Shown: positions 44,939 through 53,195, numbered from the stretch's first letter. The stretch: DNA of 64,000 nucleotides from an uncultured Candidatus Saccharibacteria bacterium (GCA_937989565.1 CALKRM010000023.1:1-64000), one strand, 5' to 3'. Numbers and translations are program-made. The notes: generated by a model not told the origin, from the letters alone.

Positions 44939-45221
44939 ACAAAAACACCTCGATCAAACTTGTAAGGAGAAAGGTTGGGATAAAAATTCTGTCACTGAAG
45001 TATTCTTATTGTTAGCCGAGGAAGTTGGCGAGCTGGCGAAGGCGATTCGCAAAGAGACAGGATTTAAGGGAGAAAAAAGACCTGATAACCACGACAATCT
45101 GCGCGAGGAGTTTGCGGACGTGCTGAACTATTTGATGGAATTGGCAAATCGGTTTGACGTCAATTTGGCGGAAGTGTATTTTGAGAAGCACAAGATCAAC
45201 CAGACGCGACAGTGGAAATAG
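44907..45221 (+). CDS. MazG-like nucleotide pyrophosphohydrolase
   Basis: A 104-residue MazG-type all-alpha NTP pyrophosphatase: LLLAEEVGELAKAIRKE and EEFADVLNYLMELANRF give the EExxE...ExxD set. AAGGAAA precedes the ATG. It lies in the DNA that separates the lepA halves, and a degenerate copy of its 5' end occurs at 44101. Distinct from the MazG protein at 29.3 kb. Confidence 0.85.
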   Translation: MNPQTISLTELQKHLDQTCKEKGWDKNSVTEVFLLLAEEVGELAKAIRKETGFKGEKRPDNHDNLREEFADVLNYLMELANRFDVNLAEVYFEKHKINQTRQWK

Positions 45222-45295
45222 TATATACTGTATTGAAAAGCGCAGATGTAATAAAATGCACGAAATAGGTATTGATATATCTGTTGTTGGCAATT

Positions 45296-45766
45296 ATGAG
45301 TAACTTCAAAAACTTTACAGAGAAGATTAGATGTCGCGTAATTCCGATAACACGCGATCGTCGTGTGTGGTTGGATGAGAAAATTGTTGACGATGATTCG
45401 TATAGTATTTTTATGGATGGACGATCATACGAAATCGGTGAGGAATACGATGACTTTTTGTGTGTTACGGTTGACAGTTTTGCCGAGCTATCAGACGCTA
45501 TTCCCCGCGAGTTGTATGCGCGCGGATTTTCATCGTCAGGCTATAAACTGATCAACGAAAATTATGTTCATCTAGATTATAGCTTTTTGAGCGATGACAT
45601 ACCTTGGGTCGCTTGGCGTAATGTTGATGCAATAGTTAAGGGCGATATTACTGACGAGAAGGACTATCGTCGCGACAAAGCTAAACGCGGTCGGTGGATG
45701 AGTTACGCTGAACTGGTTCAGGTTATTGGCAAGAATCAAGCTCATAAGATTTTTGAGCAGTTATAG
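45296..45766 (+). CDS. Hypothetical protein in the lepA insert
   Basis: A 156-residue soluble protein starting MSNFKNFTEKIRCRVIPITR, acidic in the middle, ending in a helical AELVQVIGKNQAHKIFEQL. No Shine-Dalgarno or clear -10 box at the chosen ATG. No family recognised. It is the last gene before the lepA 3' fragment. Confidence 0.6.
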   Translation: MSNFKNFTEKIRCRVIPITRDRRVWLDEKIVDDDSYSIFMDGRSYEIGEEYDDFLCVTVDSFAELSDAIPRELYARGFSSSGYKLINENYVHLDYSFLSDDIPWVAWRNVDAIVKGDITDEKDYRRDKAKRGRWMSYAELVQVIGKNQAHKIFEQL

Positions 45767-45859
45767 GTTAGACCTCAGTGTGTAAGGAATAATTTGCTGA
45801 GAATAAGTAGGCATGCAAGGAGCGATTTACTGTGCGTTTATACAAGAACGCTGAACTGA

Positions 45860-45865
45860 TATAAT
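45860..45865 (+). promoter_or_regulatory. -10 box before the lepA 3' fragment
   Basis: TGA-TATAAT (extended -10) 11 nt before ATG 45877; predicted transcript start about 5 nt before the ATG. This would let the C-terminal LepA half be made independently. Confidence 0.5.
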
Positions 45866-45876
45866 AATACATAGTT

Positions 45877-46839
45877 ATGACTGAAAAAATTACTGTTCAG
45901 CCCCTACCCGGTTATAAAGAAGTTAAGCCGTTTGTTTATGCGGGGTTTTTCCCGGTGTCCAATGAAGACTATAACGACCTGAAAGAGGCAATTGAAAAGT
46001 TGAGCCTGAGCGATTCGGCGCTACAGTTCGAGCCGGAGAATTCGCCGGTTCTGGGCTATGGCGTGCGAATCGGTTTTTTGGGATTGCTACATATGGACAT
46101 TATTCGCGAGCGACTAGAGCGTGAATATAATTTGGATTTAATTGTGACGAATCCGAGTACTGATTATCAAGTTAGTCTGACGAATGGCGAGGAATTGGAT
46201 ATCAAGTCTGCTAGTGAATTGCCCGACCCAGCGCAGATAAAAGAGATTCACGAGCCGTGGATTGATGGTGAAATTGTCGTGCCACAGGATTACATAGGCG
46301 CGGTGATTCAGCTGATTGTGAGCAAGCGTGGTCGCCAGAAAAACCTGAGCTACATCGACGAGCGGGCGCTGATTTCATTTGCGGCGCCACTTGCGAATTT
46401 GTTGACGGATTTTTATGACCAATTGAAATCTATTACCAGCGGCTACGGTTCGTTTAATTATGAGTTGGCAGATTATCAAGTGGAAGATTTGGTGCGCGTC
46501 GATTTTTATGTGGCGGGCGAAATGGTTGATTCGCTGAGCGTGATGTGTCATCGGTCGGAATCGCAGCATTTGGGGCGTGAGATTGTTAAGAAATTGAAGG
46601 AAGTCGTGCCGCGTCAGAGTTTTGAGGTTTCATTGCAAGCGGCAATTGGCGGTAAATTTATTGCCAGGGAAAATATCGGCGCTTATCGAAAAGATGTTAC
46701 GGGCTATCTTTATGGCGGCGATGTCAGTCGTAAAAAGAAGCTTCTCGCCAAGCAGGCGCGCGGTAAAAAACGAATGAAACGCTTTGGTAAAGTCGACATA
46801 CCGAGCGAAGCATTTATGGTGATGCTAAAAAGGGATTAG
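45877..46839 (+). CDS. lepA: LepA/EF4, C-terminal half (domains III, V and CTD)
   Basis: A 320-residue product beginning MTEKITVQPLPGYKEVKPFV, which matches LepA just after domain II, and continuing through domain III, the EF-G-like domain V and the LepA-specific CTD (YLYGGDVSRKKKLLAKQ, GKKRMKRFGKVDIPSEAF). The frame is open throughout, and conserved CTD residues are intact, so it is not decaying. It carries its own start codon and a -10 box. Companion of the 43278-44108 fragment. Confidence 0.93.
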   Translation: MTEKITVQPLPGYKEVKPFVYAGFFPVSNEDYNDLKEAIEKLSLSDSALQFEPENSPVLGYGVRIGFLGLLHMDIIRERLEREYNLDLIVTNPSTDYQVSLTNGEELDIKSASELPDPAQIKEIHEPWIDGEIVVPQDYIGAVIQLIVSKRGRQKNLSYIDERALISFAAPLANLLTDFYDQLKSITSGYGSFNYELADYQVEDLVRVDFYVAGEMVDSLSVMCHRSESQHLGREIVKKLKEVVPRQSFEVSLQAAIGGKFIARENIGAYRKDVTGYLYGGDVSRKKKLLAKQARGKKRMKRFGKVDIPSEAFMVMLKRD

Positions 46840-46841
46840 TT

Positions 46842-47300
46842 ATGAAAAAAACTATTGTTTATATTGATATGGATGGCGTTTTGGCGGATTTCAAATCTGC
46901 TTTAACGAAGATATCGCCTGAGTTGATTGATGAGTTTGCTGGTCAGCATGATAATATTCCAGGAATTTTTTCTTTGATGGATCCAGTGCCTGGAGCTATC
47001 GAGGCGGTTTATGCCCTGAAAGACAAATACGATTTATATATTTTATCTTCTTCTCCGTGGGAAAATCCGACGGCTTTGGGTGATAAGTTGGCGTGGGTGA
47101 AAAAGTATTTTGGCGGCGAAGGTTCGGATAATGTTTTCTTCCGTAAGGTTATTTTTTCGTCAGCAAAGAATTTGAGTCGAGGCGATATTTTGATTGACGA
47201 TCGGACGGCGAATGGCGCTGGCGATTTTCCTGGTCGGCTTATTCGTTTTGGAAGTTCTGAATTTCCCAATTGGCAATCTGTACTTGATGAGTTATTATAG
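46842..47300 (+). CDS. HAD-type 5'-nucleotidase
   Basis: A 152-residue haloacid-dehalogenase phosphatase with YIDMDGVLADF (catalytic Asp pair), LYILSSSPWENP and GDILIDDRTANGAGDF, resembling 5'(3')-deoxyribonucleotidases. Starts 2 nt after lepA. Probably dephosphorylates nucleoside monophosphates. Confidence 0.85.
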   Translation: MKKTIVYIDMDGVLADFKSALTKISPELIDEFAGQHDNIPGIFSLMDPVPGAIEAVYALKDKYDLYILSSSPWENPTALGDKLAWVKKYFGGEGSDNVFFRKVIFSSAKNLSRGDILIDDRTANGAGDFPGRLIRFGSSEFPNWQSVLDELL

Positions 47301-47309
47301 GTAAATATT

Positions 47310-48020
47310 ATGCCAAGTATTGAAGATCTTATTACAAATTATCAGCCAACTGAATCGACAATTGAGTTGGTTAAAAGTACAAAAATTGCGCTGCTTGCGG
47401 GAATTTCTGGTGCCGGTAAAGACACGATAAAAAAACAATTACTGAAGTCTCCAGAGTTTCGCGATATCGTTTCTCACACTACGCGTGCGCCACGCACAAA
47501 TAACGGATGCGCCGAGCAAGATGGAATTGACTATCATTTTATTGACTCGCAAACTGCCGAAAACATGCTACAAAATAATGAATTTATTGAGGCAAAGTTT
47601 GTTCACGGTACGGTTTATGGGACGTCGGTGGCTGAGCTGAAATTAGCGCATGACCAGAACCGCGTGGCAATTACCGACATTGACGTTCAGGGCGTGGAGG
47701 AATATGAGCGACTGGCGCCAGATAGCATTGCAATTTTCATTGTGCCGCCAAATAGTCGAACTTGGATTGAGCGATTAAAAAAGCGTTACGCAACCGAAGA
47801 AGATTTTCAAGCGGAGTGGCCAAAGCGTCACGGCTCGGCGATAAAAGAGTTGGCTTACGCGCTTGAAGTTCCGTATTATCACGTGATTATCAATGACAAT
47901 TTGGAGCGAGCAATTCGAGTGACCGAGGAAATTATTTTGCGCGGCGACGTGTTTAAGCGTCAGGATGACGAGGCGCGTTTGGTAGCTCGAAATCTCCTCA
48001 ATGATATAATTAATCTATGA
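47310..48020 (+). CDS. Guanylate-kinase-like protein
   Basis: A 236-residue P-loop kinase: LLAGISGAGKDTIKKQLL, SHTTRAPRTNNG, then DGIDYHFI, and ITDIDVQGVEEYERLAP, all as in guanylate kinase, but with a longer N-terminus and C-terminus and the P-loop ending in KDT. It may be the GMP kinase of this organism or a relative with other specificity. Overlaps the next gene by 4 nt (ATGA). Confidence 0.75.
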   Translation: MPSIEDLITNYQPTESTIELVKSTKIALLAGISGAGKDTIKKQLLKSPEFRDIVSHTTRAPRTNNGCAEQDGIDYHFIDSQTAENMLQNNEFIEAKFVHGTVYGTSVAELKLAHDQNRVAITDIDVQGVEEYERLAPDSIAIFIVPPNSRTWIERLKKRYATEEDFQAEWPKRHGSAIKELAYALEVPYYHVIINDNLERAIRVTEEIILRGDVFKRQDDEARLVARNLLNDIINL

Positions 48021-49384
48021 GTTCGGTAAAAACTCCAAAAAAAATAGCAGCCAGGCAAGATCGTTCCTCGAAGACCTTGACTACATTGTTAGACCAATCC
48101 TTTTTTATCTTTGCAGGTTTGGCGTCGTTTTGGTTGGCATGGTTGGTACTTAGAGAAGGTTGGGCGACGGGCGGTTGGTGGCTGGTTGGCTTGTTCTTTG
48201 TTGTGTGGATAATTGTGGCATATTTGGCGTTGCCTAGACTTCATCGAATTTTGAGCAATATGTACGTACCGAATTATTTTATCGGCAGGACGCGAACGGC
48301 GGACGGAGTATTAAGCGACCCCGTCAATTTGAGTGTGCGCGGCTCGGAAGAAAAGCTCCATAAGGCAATGACTGAGGCTGGCTGGGTTCTGGCGGATGAC
48401 ATAACTCCAAGGTCGGCTTGGAAAATGGTGCTTACGGTGCTGAGCGGTCGTAGTTATCCAAATGCACCAGTGTCGCCCGCATTTTTGTTTGGCAGACGGC
48501 AGGACTTTGCTTATCAGCAGGAAGTTGACGGCAATCCAAGGCGTCGTCATCATGTTAGGTTTTGGCGCTGTCCAAATGGCTGGCTTCTTCCTGGCGGTCA
48601 TCGAGTTGATTGGTTGGCGGCTGGTACGTACGATAAGAGTATTGGCTTTTCTTTGTTTACTTTTCAGTTCACGCATAAAATTGACGAGAATATTGATATT
48701 GAAAGAGATTATATTATCGAGTCGGTTAAAAGTAACAATAAAAATGTTAGAGTGACGATATTAAAGGATTTTTCAACGGGCTATCATTCGCGCAACGGTT
48801 TCGGAGATGCCATTCGCACTGACGGTGATTTGCCGATTTTGGAAGTCGGTCGGATAAAGGCTGACAATAATGTCACGGCTTCAACGCGGCTCGGGGTGAT
48901 TATGGACGGCACAATTTATGATCGTCATCCGCGAAACCACGAAACTTTATTAGAAGATCTTTGGGGTCGCCGACCGCCGCAGATTTTAATTGGCGGCGGG
49001 TTGATGATTCTGGCGTCGTTATTCACAATTGGGCAAATGCTGGTGGACTTTTCTAGCTGGCCGACGACTTTGGTGCAAGTTGCGAATATTGACGGAATTG
49101 ATATAAATGCTGCGAATACCATGTTGTCAATGATGGCTGGCTTTAATGTTCTGCTGGTCGTGGCGGAAATCGTGTTGGTTGGGCTGCTGCTTCGAGGAAG
49201 TAGTCGGGCGCGAATCTCACTACTTTCTGTGGCGACATTAGCTATTGTCACCGAATCTTTATCTGTGACAATTGGGCGAATTAATGCGTCGATTATGCTG
49301 CTTTTGATCTCAATTGGCGTGCATATTATGATCATGATGTTGTTCTCTTCAGATGCAGCGCGCTACTTTACGGAAAGACGATAG
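48017..49384 (+). CDS. LssY_C-domain membrane protein
   Basis: A 455-residue protein: two N-terminal spans (about 28-75), a large soluble domain with PNYFIGRTRTADGVLSDPVN, VRGSEEKLHKAMTEAGWVLAD and RRRHHVRFWRC that matches the LssY C-terminal domain, then four C-terminal spans. Function is unknown. Besides the ATGA overlap with the kinase, a TGA-TATAAT (48005-48010) ends exactly 6 nt before the ATG, so it can also be read from its own leaderless promoter. Confidence 0.8.
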   Translation: MSSVKTPKKIAARQDRSSKTLTTLLDQSFFIFAGLASFWLAWLVLREGWATGGWWLVGLFFVVWIIVAYLALPRLHRILSNMYVPNYFIGRTRTADGVLSDPVNLSVRGSEEKLHKAMTEAGWVLADDITPRSAWKMVLTVLSGRSYPNAPVSPAFLFGRRQDFAYQQEVDGNPRRRHHVRFWRCPNGWLLPGGHRVDWLAAGTYDKSIGFSLFTFQFTHKIDENIDIERDYIIESVKSNNKNVRVTILKDFSTGYHSRNGFGDAIRTDGDLPILEVGRIKADNNVTASTRLGVIMDGTIYDRHPRNHETLLEDLWGRRPPQILIGGGLMILASLFTIGQMLVDFSSWPTTLVQVANIDGIDINAANTMLSMMAGFNVLLVVAEIVLVGLLLRGSSRARISLLSVATLAIVTESLSVTIGRINASIMLLLISIGVHIMIMMLFSSDAARYFTERR

Positions 49385-49387
49385 GGC

Positions 49388-49414
49388 TTGGCACTCTGCT
49401 TGTATGAGTGCTAG
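49388..49414 (+). promoter_or_regulatory. CIRCE operator of hrcA
   Basis: TTGGCACTC-N9-GAGTGCTAG. The spacer holds the -35 TTGTAT (49400-49405); TATAAT (49423-49428) follows after 17 nt and ends 6 nt before the hrcA ATG. Indicates autoregulation. Confidence 0.93.
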
Positions 49415-49434
49415 ATTTGCGATATAATTGGACT

Positions 49435-50145
49435 ATGACCGAACGTCAACAAGCAATTCTTGTCGCGATTATCGAACAATACGCTGAAATTGCGGCGCCA
49501 GTTGGCAGCGTAACGCTAGCCAAACTGTTTGGTGTGAGTAGCGCCACGATTCGCAGTGAAATGGCAAAACTTGAGGAGATGGGATTTATTGAGGCGCCTC
49601 ACACGAGTGCGGGTCGAATTCCGACGGACAAGGGATATCGTTTTTACGTCAATGGAATCACGGCAGCGCAAATGACGGAATTGCCGAGCGGTATTGATAG
49701 CAGTACGAAGGCAATTGAAGCGCACGTCAATTCAAATGTTGATACTTCAGACAAAGCGATTCGTCGAGCGGTTGACGGTTTGGTGGAAATGACTGGCAAT
49801 TTTGGTTTTGCGTCGTTTGGTTCGAGTTTGTATATGAACGGAATGACTCAGTTGTTCAGCCAGCCAGAGTTTGGTGATGGCGATCACGTTCAGGCGGTTG
49901 CTAAATTGATTGACAATATCGAACCGTGGCTGCGTGAAGCGGCGCCGGATGAGCCGTTAAATGTGTTTATTGGTAGCGAAAACCCAATCGGTAAAAGCAG
50001 TGGCGCTACGTTGATTATAAGTAAATTTAAGTCATCGTCTGGTGGTGATAATTACATCGGTGTGATTGGTCCGACGCGACAAAATTATCGTCGAACGATG
50101 GAGCTGGTGCGTCGTACGGGCGCGATGCTGGAGGAGGTATTGTAA
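49435..50145 (+). CDS. hrcA: Heat-inducible transcription repressor HrcA, short form
   Basis: A 236-residue repressor of the CIRCE regulon. Winged helix-turn-helix at the N-terminus ([42 protein letters not shown]) and a GAF-like C-terminal domain ending [18 protein letters not shown]. Usual HrcA is about 340 residues; roughly 100 residues between the domains, corresponding to the inserted dimerisation domain, are missing. ATG 49435 is the predicted transcript start, so the mRNA is leaderless. Overlaps the next small ORF by 1 nt. Confidence 0.93.
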   Translation: MTERQQAILVAIIEQYAEIAAPVGSVTLAKLFGVSSATIRSEMAKLEEMGFIEAPHTSAGRIPTDKGYRFYVNGITAAQMTELPSGIDSSTKAIEAHVNSNVDTSDKAIRRAVDGLVEMTGNFGFASFGSSLYMNGMTQLFSQPEFGDGDHVQAVAKLIDNIEPWLREAAPDEPLNVFIGSENPIGKSSGATLIISKFKSSSGGDNYIGVIGPTRQNYRRTMELVRRTGAMLEEVL

Positions 50146-50306
50146 TGGCTGAATGGATTGGTGGACTATTAAGTGGTTTGCCGGCGTGGCTGATTGTAAT
50201 AATTTCAATAATAATATTTATTATTGGAGCGATTTGGATTTTAGTATTTGATCCTGTTACGGCTGGTGGTGATCCGGTCTTGCCATTTAAAAGGAGGAAA
50301 AAATGA
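50145..50306 (+). CDS. Small membrane protein between hrcA and grpE (53 aa)
   Basis: ATG overlaps the hrcA stop by 1 nt, and its TGA overlaps grpE in an ATGA. The 53 residues carry one span (WLIVIISIIIFIIGAIWIL) and a basic tail (PFKRRKK). The double overlap makes it very likely translated, and its tail encodes the AGGAGG of grpE. Function unknown; it may tether or sense stress at the membrane. Confidence 0.7.
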   Translation: MAEWIGGLLSGLPAWLIVIISIIIFIIGAIWILVFDPVTAGGDPVLPFKRRKK

Positions 50307-50767
50307 CGAAGAATAAAAAAGCTGAAGATTTAGAGAAAGAAGTTGCTGAGCTGACGTCGGATTTGCAGCGAACTCGAGCGGATTTTGAGAATTATCGTAA
50401 GCGCGTGGAGTCGGAAAAACAATCAGCGCACGAGTTGGGTCAAACTAAGTCGGTGATGAAATTATTGCCAGTTATTGATACAATTGAGCGAGCCGTTGCT
50501 AACGTCCCAGAGGAACTCCAAGATAATGCGTGGGTTAAGGGCGTGGCTGGTCTGGGTAAGCAGCTTGACAAGCAGTTAAAGGAGATTGGTTTGGAGAAAA
50601 TTGACGCCAAACCCGGAACTTTATTTAATCCTGAATTTCATCAGGCTGTTCAATTTGACGAATCAACGGATGGTGACAAGGAAGTTATTGCCGAGGAGCT
50701 TCGCGCTGGCTATACTTTGAACGGCTCGGTTATTCGCGACGCAATGGTAAAAGTCACTCGTCAGTGA
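50303..50767 (+). CDS. grpE: Nucleotide exchange factor GrpE
   Basis: A 154-residue GrpE: long N-terminal coiled coil (AEDLEKEVAELTSDLQRTRA), DFENYRKRVE, then the beta domain with PGTLFNPEFHQAVQF and GYTLNGSVIRDAMVKV. It releases ADP from DnaK. AGGAGG is 5 nt before the ATG. Under HrcA control through the hrcA promoter. Confidence 0.95.
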   Translation: MTKNKKAEDLEKEVAELTSDLQRTRADFENYRKRVESEKQSAHELGQTKSVMKLLPVIDTIERAVANVPEELQDNAWVKGVAGLGKQLDKQLKEIGLEKIDAKPGTLFNPEFHQAVQFDESTDGDKEVIAEELRAGYTLNGSVIRDAMVKVTRQ

Positions 50768-50791
50768 TAGACGTTTATAATGAAATAAGTG

Positions 50792-50823
50792 CGCTACTTG
50801 TTTTTGGAGTGGCGCTTTTTATT
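50792..50823. terminator. Terminator downstream of grpE
   Basis: GCGCTAC/GTGGCGC stem (one G-U pair) followed by T5, about 20 nt after the grpE stop; it lies at the end of the convergent minus-strand gene and may serve both. Confidence 0.7.
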
Positions 50824-51072
50824 TATCAATAGAATAATTGCGATAACGATCAGAGATATACCAATTGCAAGACCTATAAATAAAGATTCTCCGGTGTTTT
50901 CGAGAAGATTACCAGATTGTGTAACAGTCTGATATGAAGTACTACTTCCTTGATGGCTTTCTTGGTGACCAGTAGTAGTACATGGCTGACCGTTAGTATA
51001 ACTGCCTGCGCCGTAGCTACTACAGTTATAAGTGGCAGAAAAATTGTGAAATATAATTCGATTACTCATCAT
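50794..51072 (-). CDS. Small surface-type protein with LPXTG-like tail
   Basis: A 92-residue Ser/Thr/Gly/Gln-rich protein. The C-terminus is NLLENTGE, then a hydrophobic helix (LFIGLAIGISLIVIAIILLI) and NKKRHSKNK, the classical order of a sortase sorting signal though the motif is LLENTG rather than LPXTG. The N-terminus (MMSNRIIFHNF...) is not a clear signal peptide; a Cys pair frames GAGSYTNGQP. No sortase gene is in the window. Confidence 0.6.
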   Translation of the reverse strand: MMSNRIIFHNFSATYNCSSYGAGSYTNGQPCTTTGHQESHQGSSTSYQTVTQSGNLLENTGESLFIGLAIGISLIVIAIILLINKKRHSKNK

Positions 51073-51143
51073 GACTCTATTGATTTTATAAGCATTACTA
51101 CTATAATAGAGGAGTAATACTATAAAAACAAGGGGGATGTGTT

Positions 51144-51329
51144 ATGCCACAGATTGGCGTTCCGGAGCTGGTTGTAATACTAGTTATTTTACTTATATTG
51201 TTTGGTGCAAAAAGATTGCCCGAGTTGGCGCGAAGTATCGGTTCATCAGCAAGAGAGCTAAAGATAGCGTTCAAGGAGGATGATGAAAAGAGTAGTGCAT
51301 CGCAATCTGGCGAAGCGAAAGACAAGTAA
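51144..51329 (+). CDS. tatA: Sec-independent translocase subunit TatA
   Basis: A 61-residue TatA/E protein: short membrane helix (VPELVVILVILLILFGAKRLPEL, with the FGxxRLPEL hinge) followed by an amphipathic helix and a charged tail. It forms the Tat pore with TatC. A GGGGGA box precedes the ATG. The tatC start lies inside its 3' end. Confidence 0.95.
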   Translation: MPQIGVPELVVILVILLILFGAKRLPELARSIGSSARELKIAFKEDDEKSSASQSGEAKDK

Positions 51330-52443
51330 TTCGTCGCAAGTTTCTGGTTCATCGCCAGTATTTATGGATCATATCCGAGAGTTGCAATGGCGACTTGCTA
51401 TTGTTGCACTTGCTTTTTTGGCGACTGGTGCGGCGGTGTATCCATTTTTCGATAAAATTGTAGCGTTATTACTTAAGCCGCTTGGGAATAATCTATCTTT
51501 GGTGTATTTAACGCCAGGGGGTGCTTTTAATTTTGCCGTACAAGTGTGTATTTATGCTGCGATGATTGGGGCGCTACCTGTTGCGCTATATCATATATAT
51601 CGCTTTGTTATGCCTGCGGTCGAGAAAACGACGCTGCGAGGAGTGCTTGGATATTCTCTAAGTTCTTTATTTTTGGCAGCTGTTGGCGTTGCTTTCTCAT
51701 ACTTTCTAGCGTTGCCGGCAGCTATTCAATTCTTGACTAGTTTTGACTTGAAAAACATCAGCCCTATGCTGACGGTTGAGTCGTATCTTTCGTTCGTGAT
51801 GACATACTTGCTAGCCGGGGCATTGTTATTTCAATTGCCGCTATTTATGACAATCATAAATCGTATAAAGCCAATGACTCCCCGGATGTTAATGTCTGGT
51901 CAGCGGCATGTTATTCTTTGGTCTGTGGTGTTTGCTGCGGTTATCTCTCCAACTCCAGATGCTGTAAATCAATTGCTATTAGCGGCTCCGATGATTGTGA
52001 TGTATCAAGTGGGTATAGTAATTATCCTATTAAAAAACCGTAAGCGAGCAGATAAAAAATCGAAAGACGGTTTGCTGACTCGTTCGGTCGCCGTAGATAA
52101 TGAGTCGGCAAATCATACTGCAAAAGATATCAAACCGCGTCCTATGGAAGCAAAGAAAGTGCCTGTTTGTTCCGAGCCAGAGACGCCAATTCTAGTGAAG
52201 AAGCCAGCATCAAATCACACATTAGCTAGTCGTCGCTCGCTTGATGGATTCGTGGCAATGAAGACAGAAAAACCATCTCCAGTAGTATCTCCAGTAGTAA
52301 ATAAGAAGGTGGTTATTCCGAAGAAAACAGTCTCAAAACCTGTGCCAATAAGAAGATCATTGTCTCGATCGGTGGATGGATTTTCTATACCATCTCGGTC
52401 TGTTTCGGTGTCCGTTCCTTCTAGATCTGTAAAGCTTGTGTAA
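51280..52443 (+). CDS. tatC: Sec-independent translocase subunit TatC with C-terminal tail
   Basis: A 387-residue protein: about 240 residues of TatC with six spans (FMDHIRELQWRL, PLGNNLSLVYLTPGGAFN, FSYFLALPAAIQFL), then a 140-residue Lys/Ser/Pro-rich tail absent from usual TatC (about 250 aa). The tail contains RRSLDGF and RSVDGF and ends in Ser-Arg-Ser repeats (SIPSRSVSVSVPSRSV). AAGGAGG (51273-51279) is directly before ATG 51280; ATG 51283 is also possible. It overlaps tatA by 50 nt. Confidence 0.93.
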   Translation: MMKRVVHRNLAKRKTSNSSQVSGSSPVFMDHIRELQWRLAIVALAFLATGAAVYPFFDKIVALLLKPLGNNLSLVYLTPGGAFNFAVQVCIYAAMIGALPVALYHIYRFVMPAVEKTTLRGVLGYSLSSLFLAAVGVAFSYFLALPAAIQFLTSFDLKNISPMLTVESYLSFVMTYLLAGALLFQLPLFMTIINRIKPMTPRMLMSGQRHVILWSVVFAAVISPTPDAVNQLLLAAPMIVMYQVGIVIILLKNRKRADKKSKDGLLTRSVAVDNESANHTAKDIKPRPMEAKKVPVCSEPETPILVKKPASNHTLASRRSLDGFVAMKTEKPSPVVSPVVNKKVVIPKKTVSKPVPIRRSLSRSVDGFSIPSRSVSVSVPSRSVKLV

Positions 52444-52515
52444 AATATTTGCATACTTCAATATGTGGTGATATAATTTACCACAACAATAGAAAAAACA
52501 AAAAAAGAGGAAACT

Positions 52516-52728
52516 ATGAACACACCAATTCAAGTTAACGAATTATTAGAGAAACCGATGGACCGTCGGGAATTTCTTAAAAACGTTGGAATTGCAGGAC
52601 TGTTTGTTATGGGCGGCGGAACGATTGTGCGATCGATAGTCGATTTTATGTATCAGCAGAAACAGCCTCGTCAGGTTGCTATTGCTAAAACTTCTGCGTA
52701 TGGTGCAAGTCGTTATGGCGGCATGTAA
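52516..52728 (+). CDS. Small Tat-signal protein
   Basis: A 70-residue protein with a twin-arginine signal (MDRREFLKNVGIAGLFVMGG from residue 15) followed by only about 35 residues rich in Gln, Arg, Ser and Gly. GAGGAAA precedes the ATG, and a TATAAT lies near 52470. As the gene right after tatC it is a probable Tat substrate or membrane-anchored helper; no enzyme domain is present. Confidence 0.75.
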   Translation: MNTPIQVNELLEKPMDRREFLKNVGIAGLFVMGGGTIVRSIVDFMYQQKQPRQVAIAKTSAYGASRYGGM

Positions 52729-52811
52729 TTTGATAATACTTTGCAATTTTTACAGTAATTATATATTATAGGATAAAAGCTAAAGGTTAGTTTGCATACG
52801 GGGAGGATAAG

Positions 52812-53195
52812 ATGGCAAGGTTACCGCAGCCTGGTGGCGACGATGGAAATTGGGGCATAATATTAAATGAATATTTGCGACAAATTCACACAGAATCTGG
52901 AGATTTGAAGCCGTCCACTGTTGGAAAAGATGCTATTCAAAACGCAGCAATTACTGAAGACAAGTTGGCGTCACCGCTTGTTGCAAAAATTAATGCAATT
53001 CCTACTGGAGGAGGCGGTGGTGGAACTACGCAATGGACTCCTCAGATGCAGGCTCAAGCTCAGGGGTATTGGATAGAATACGGATCTACTCCTCCAACGG
53101 AAACGACTAAATATGGTGTGCCGGTTATTTGGGCTCGAGATTCAGGTATGTCTCAGCCTATACCGGTTAGCGCCAGTCCACCGTCTTTTCCATAG
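52812..53195 (+). CDS. Fibre/surface-type protein, N-terminal part (frameshifted)
   Basis: A 127-residue ORF behind GGGGAGGA. The opening RLPQPGGDDGNWGIILNEYL followed by LKPSTVGKDAIQ and ITEDKLASPLVAKIN is a pattern seen at the N-terminus of phage-tail-like and surface proteins (PGGDxGxWGxxLNxFL), followed by a Gly linker. It stops at TAG 53193. The next ORF continues in the -1 frame without a start-codon context, and reading that frame back gives a smooth join (STVFSIADNTVTVPSMVG). So this and the next ORF are probably one gene broken between 53171 and 53195. Confidence 0.65.
   Translation: MARLPQPGGDDGNWGIILNEYLRQIHTESGDLKPSTVGKDAIQNAAITEDKLASPLVAKINAIPTGGGGGGTTQWTPQMQAQAQGYWIEYGSTPPTETTKYGVPVIWARDSGMSQPIPVSASPPSFP

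Noticed and set aside
44101..45876. Intein or group II intron splitting lepA
   Set aside because: The insert contains separate genes with their own stops and starts, no intein splice motifs, and no reverse transcriptase or intron ends.
53171..53195. Programmed -1 frameshift site
   Set aside because: No X-XXY-YYZ slippery heptamer in the required frame; a mutation or sequence error is simpler.
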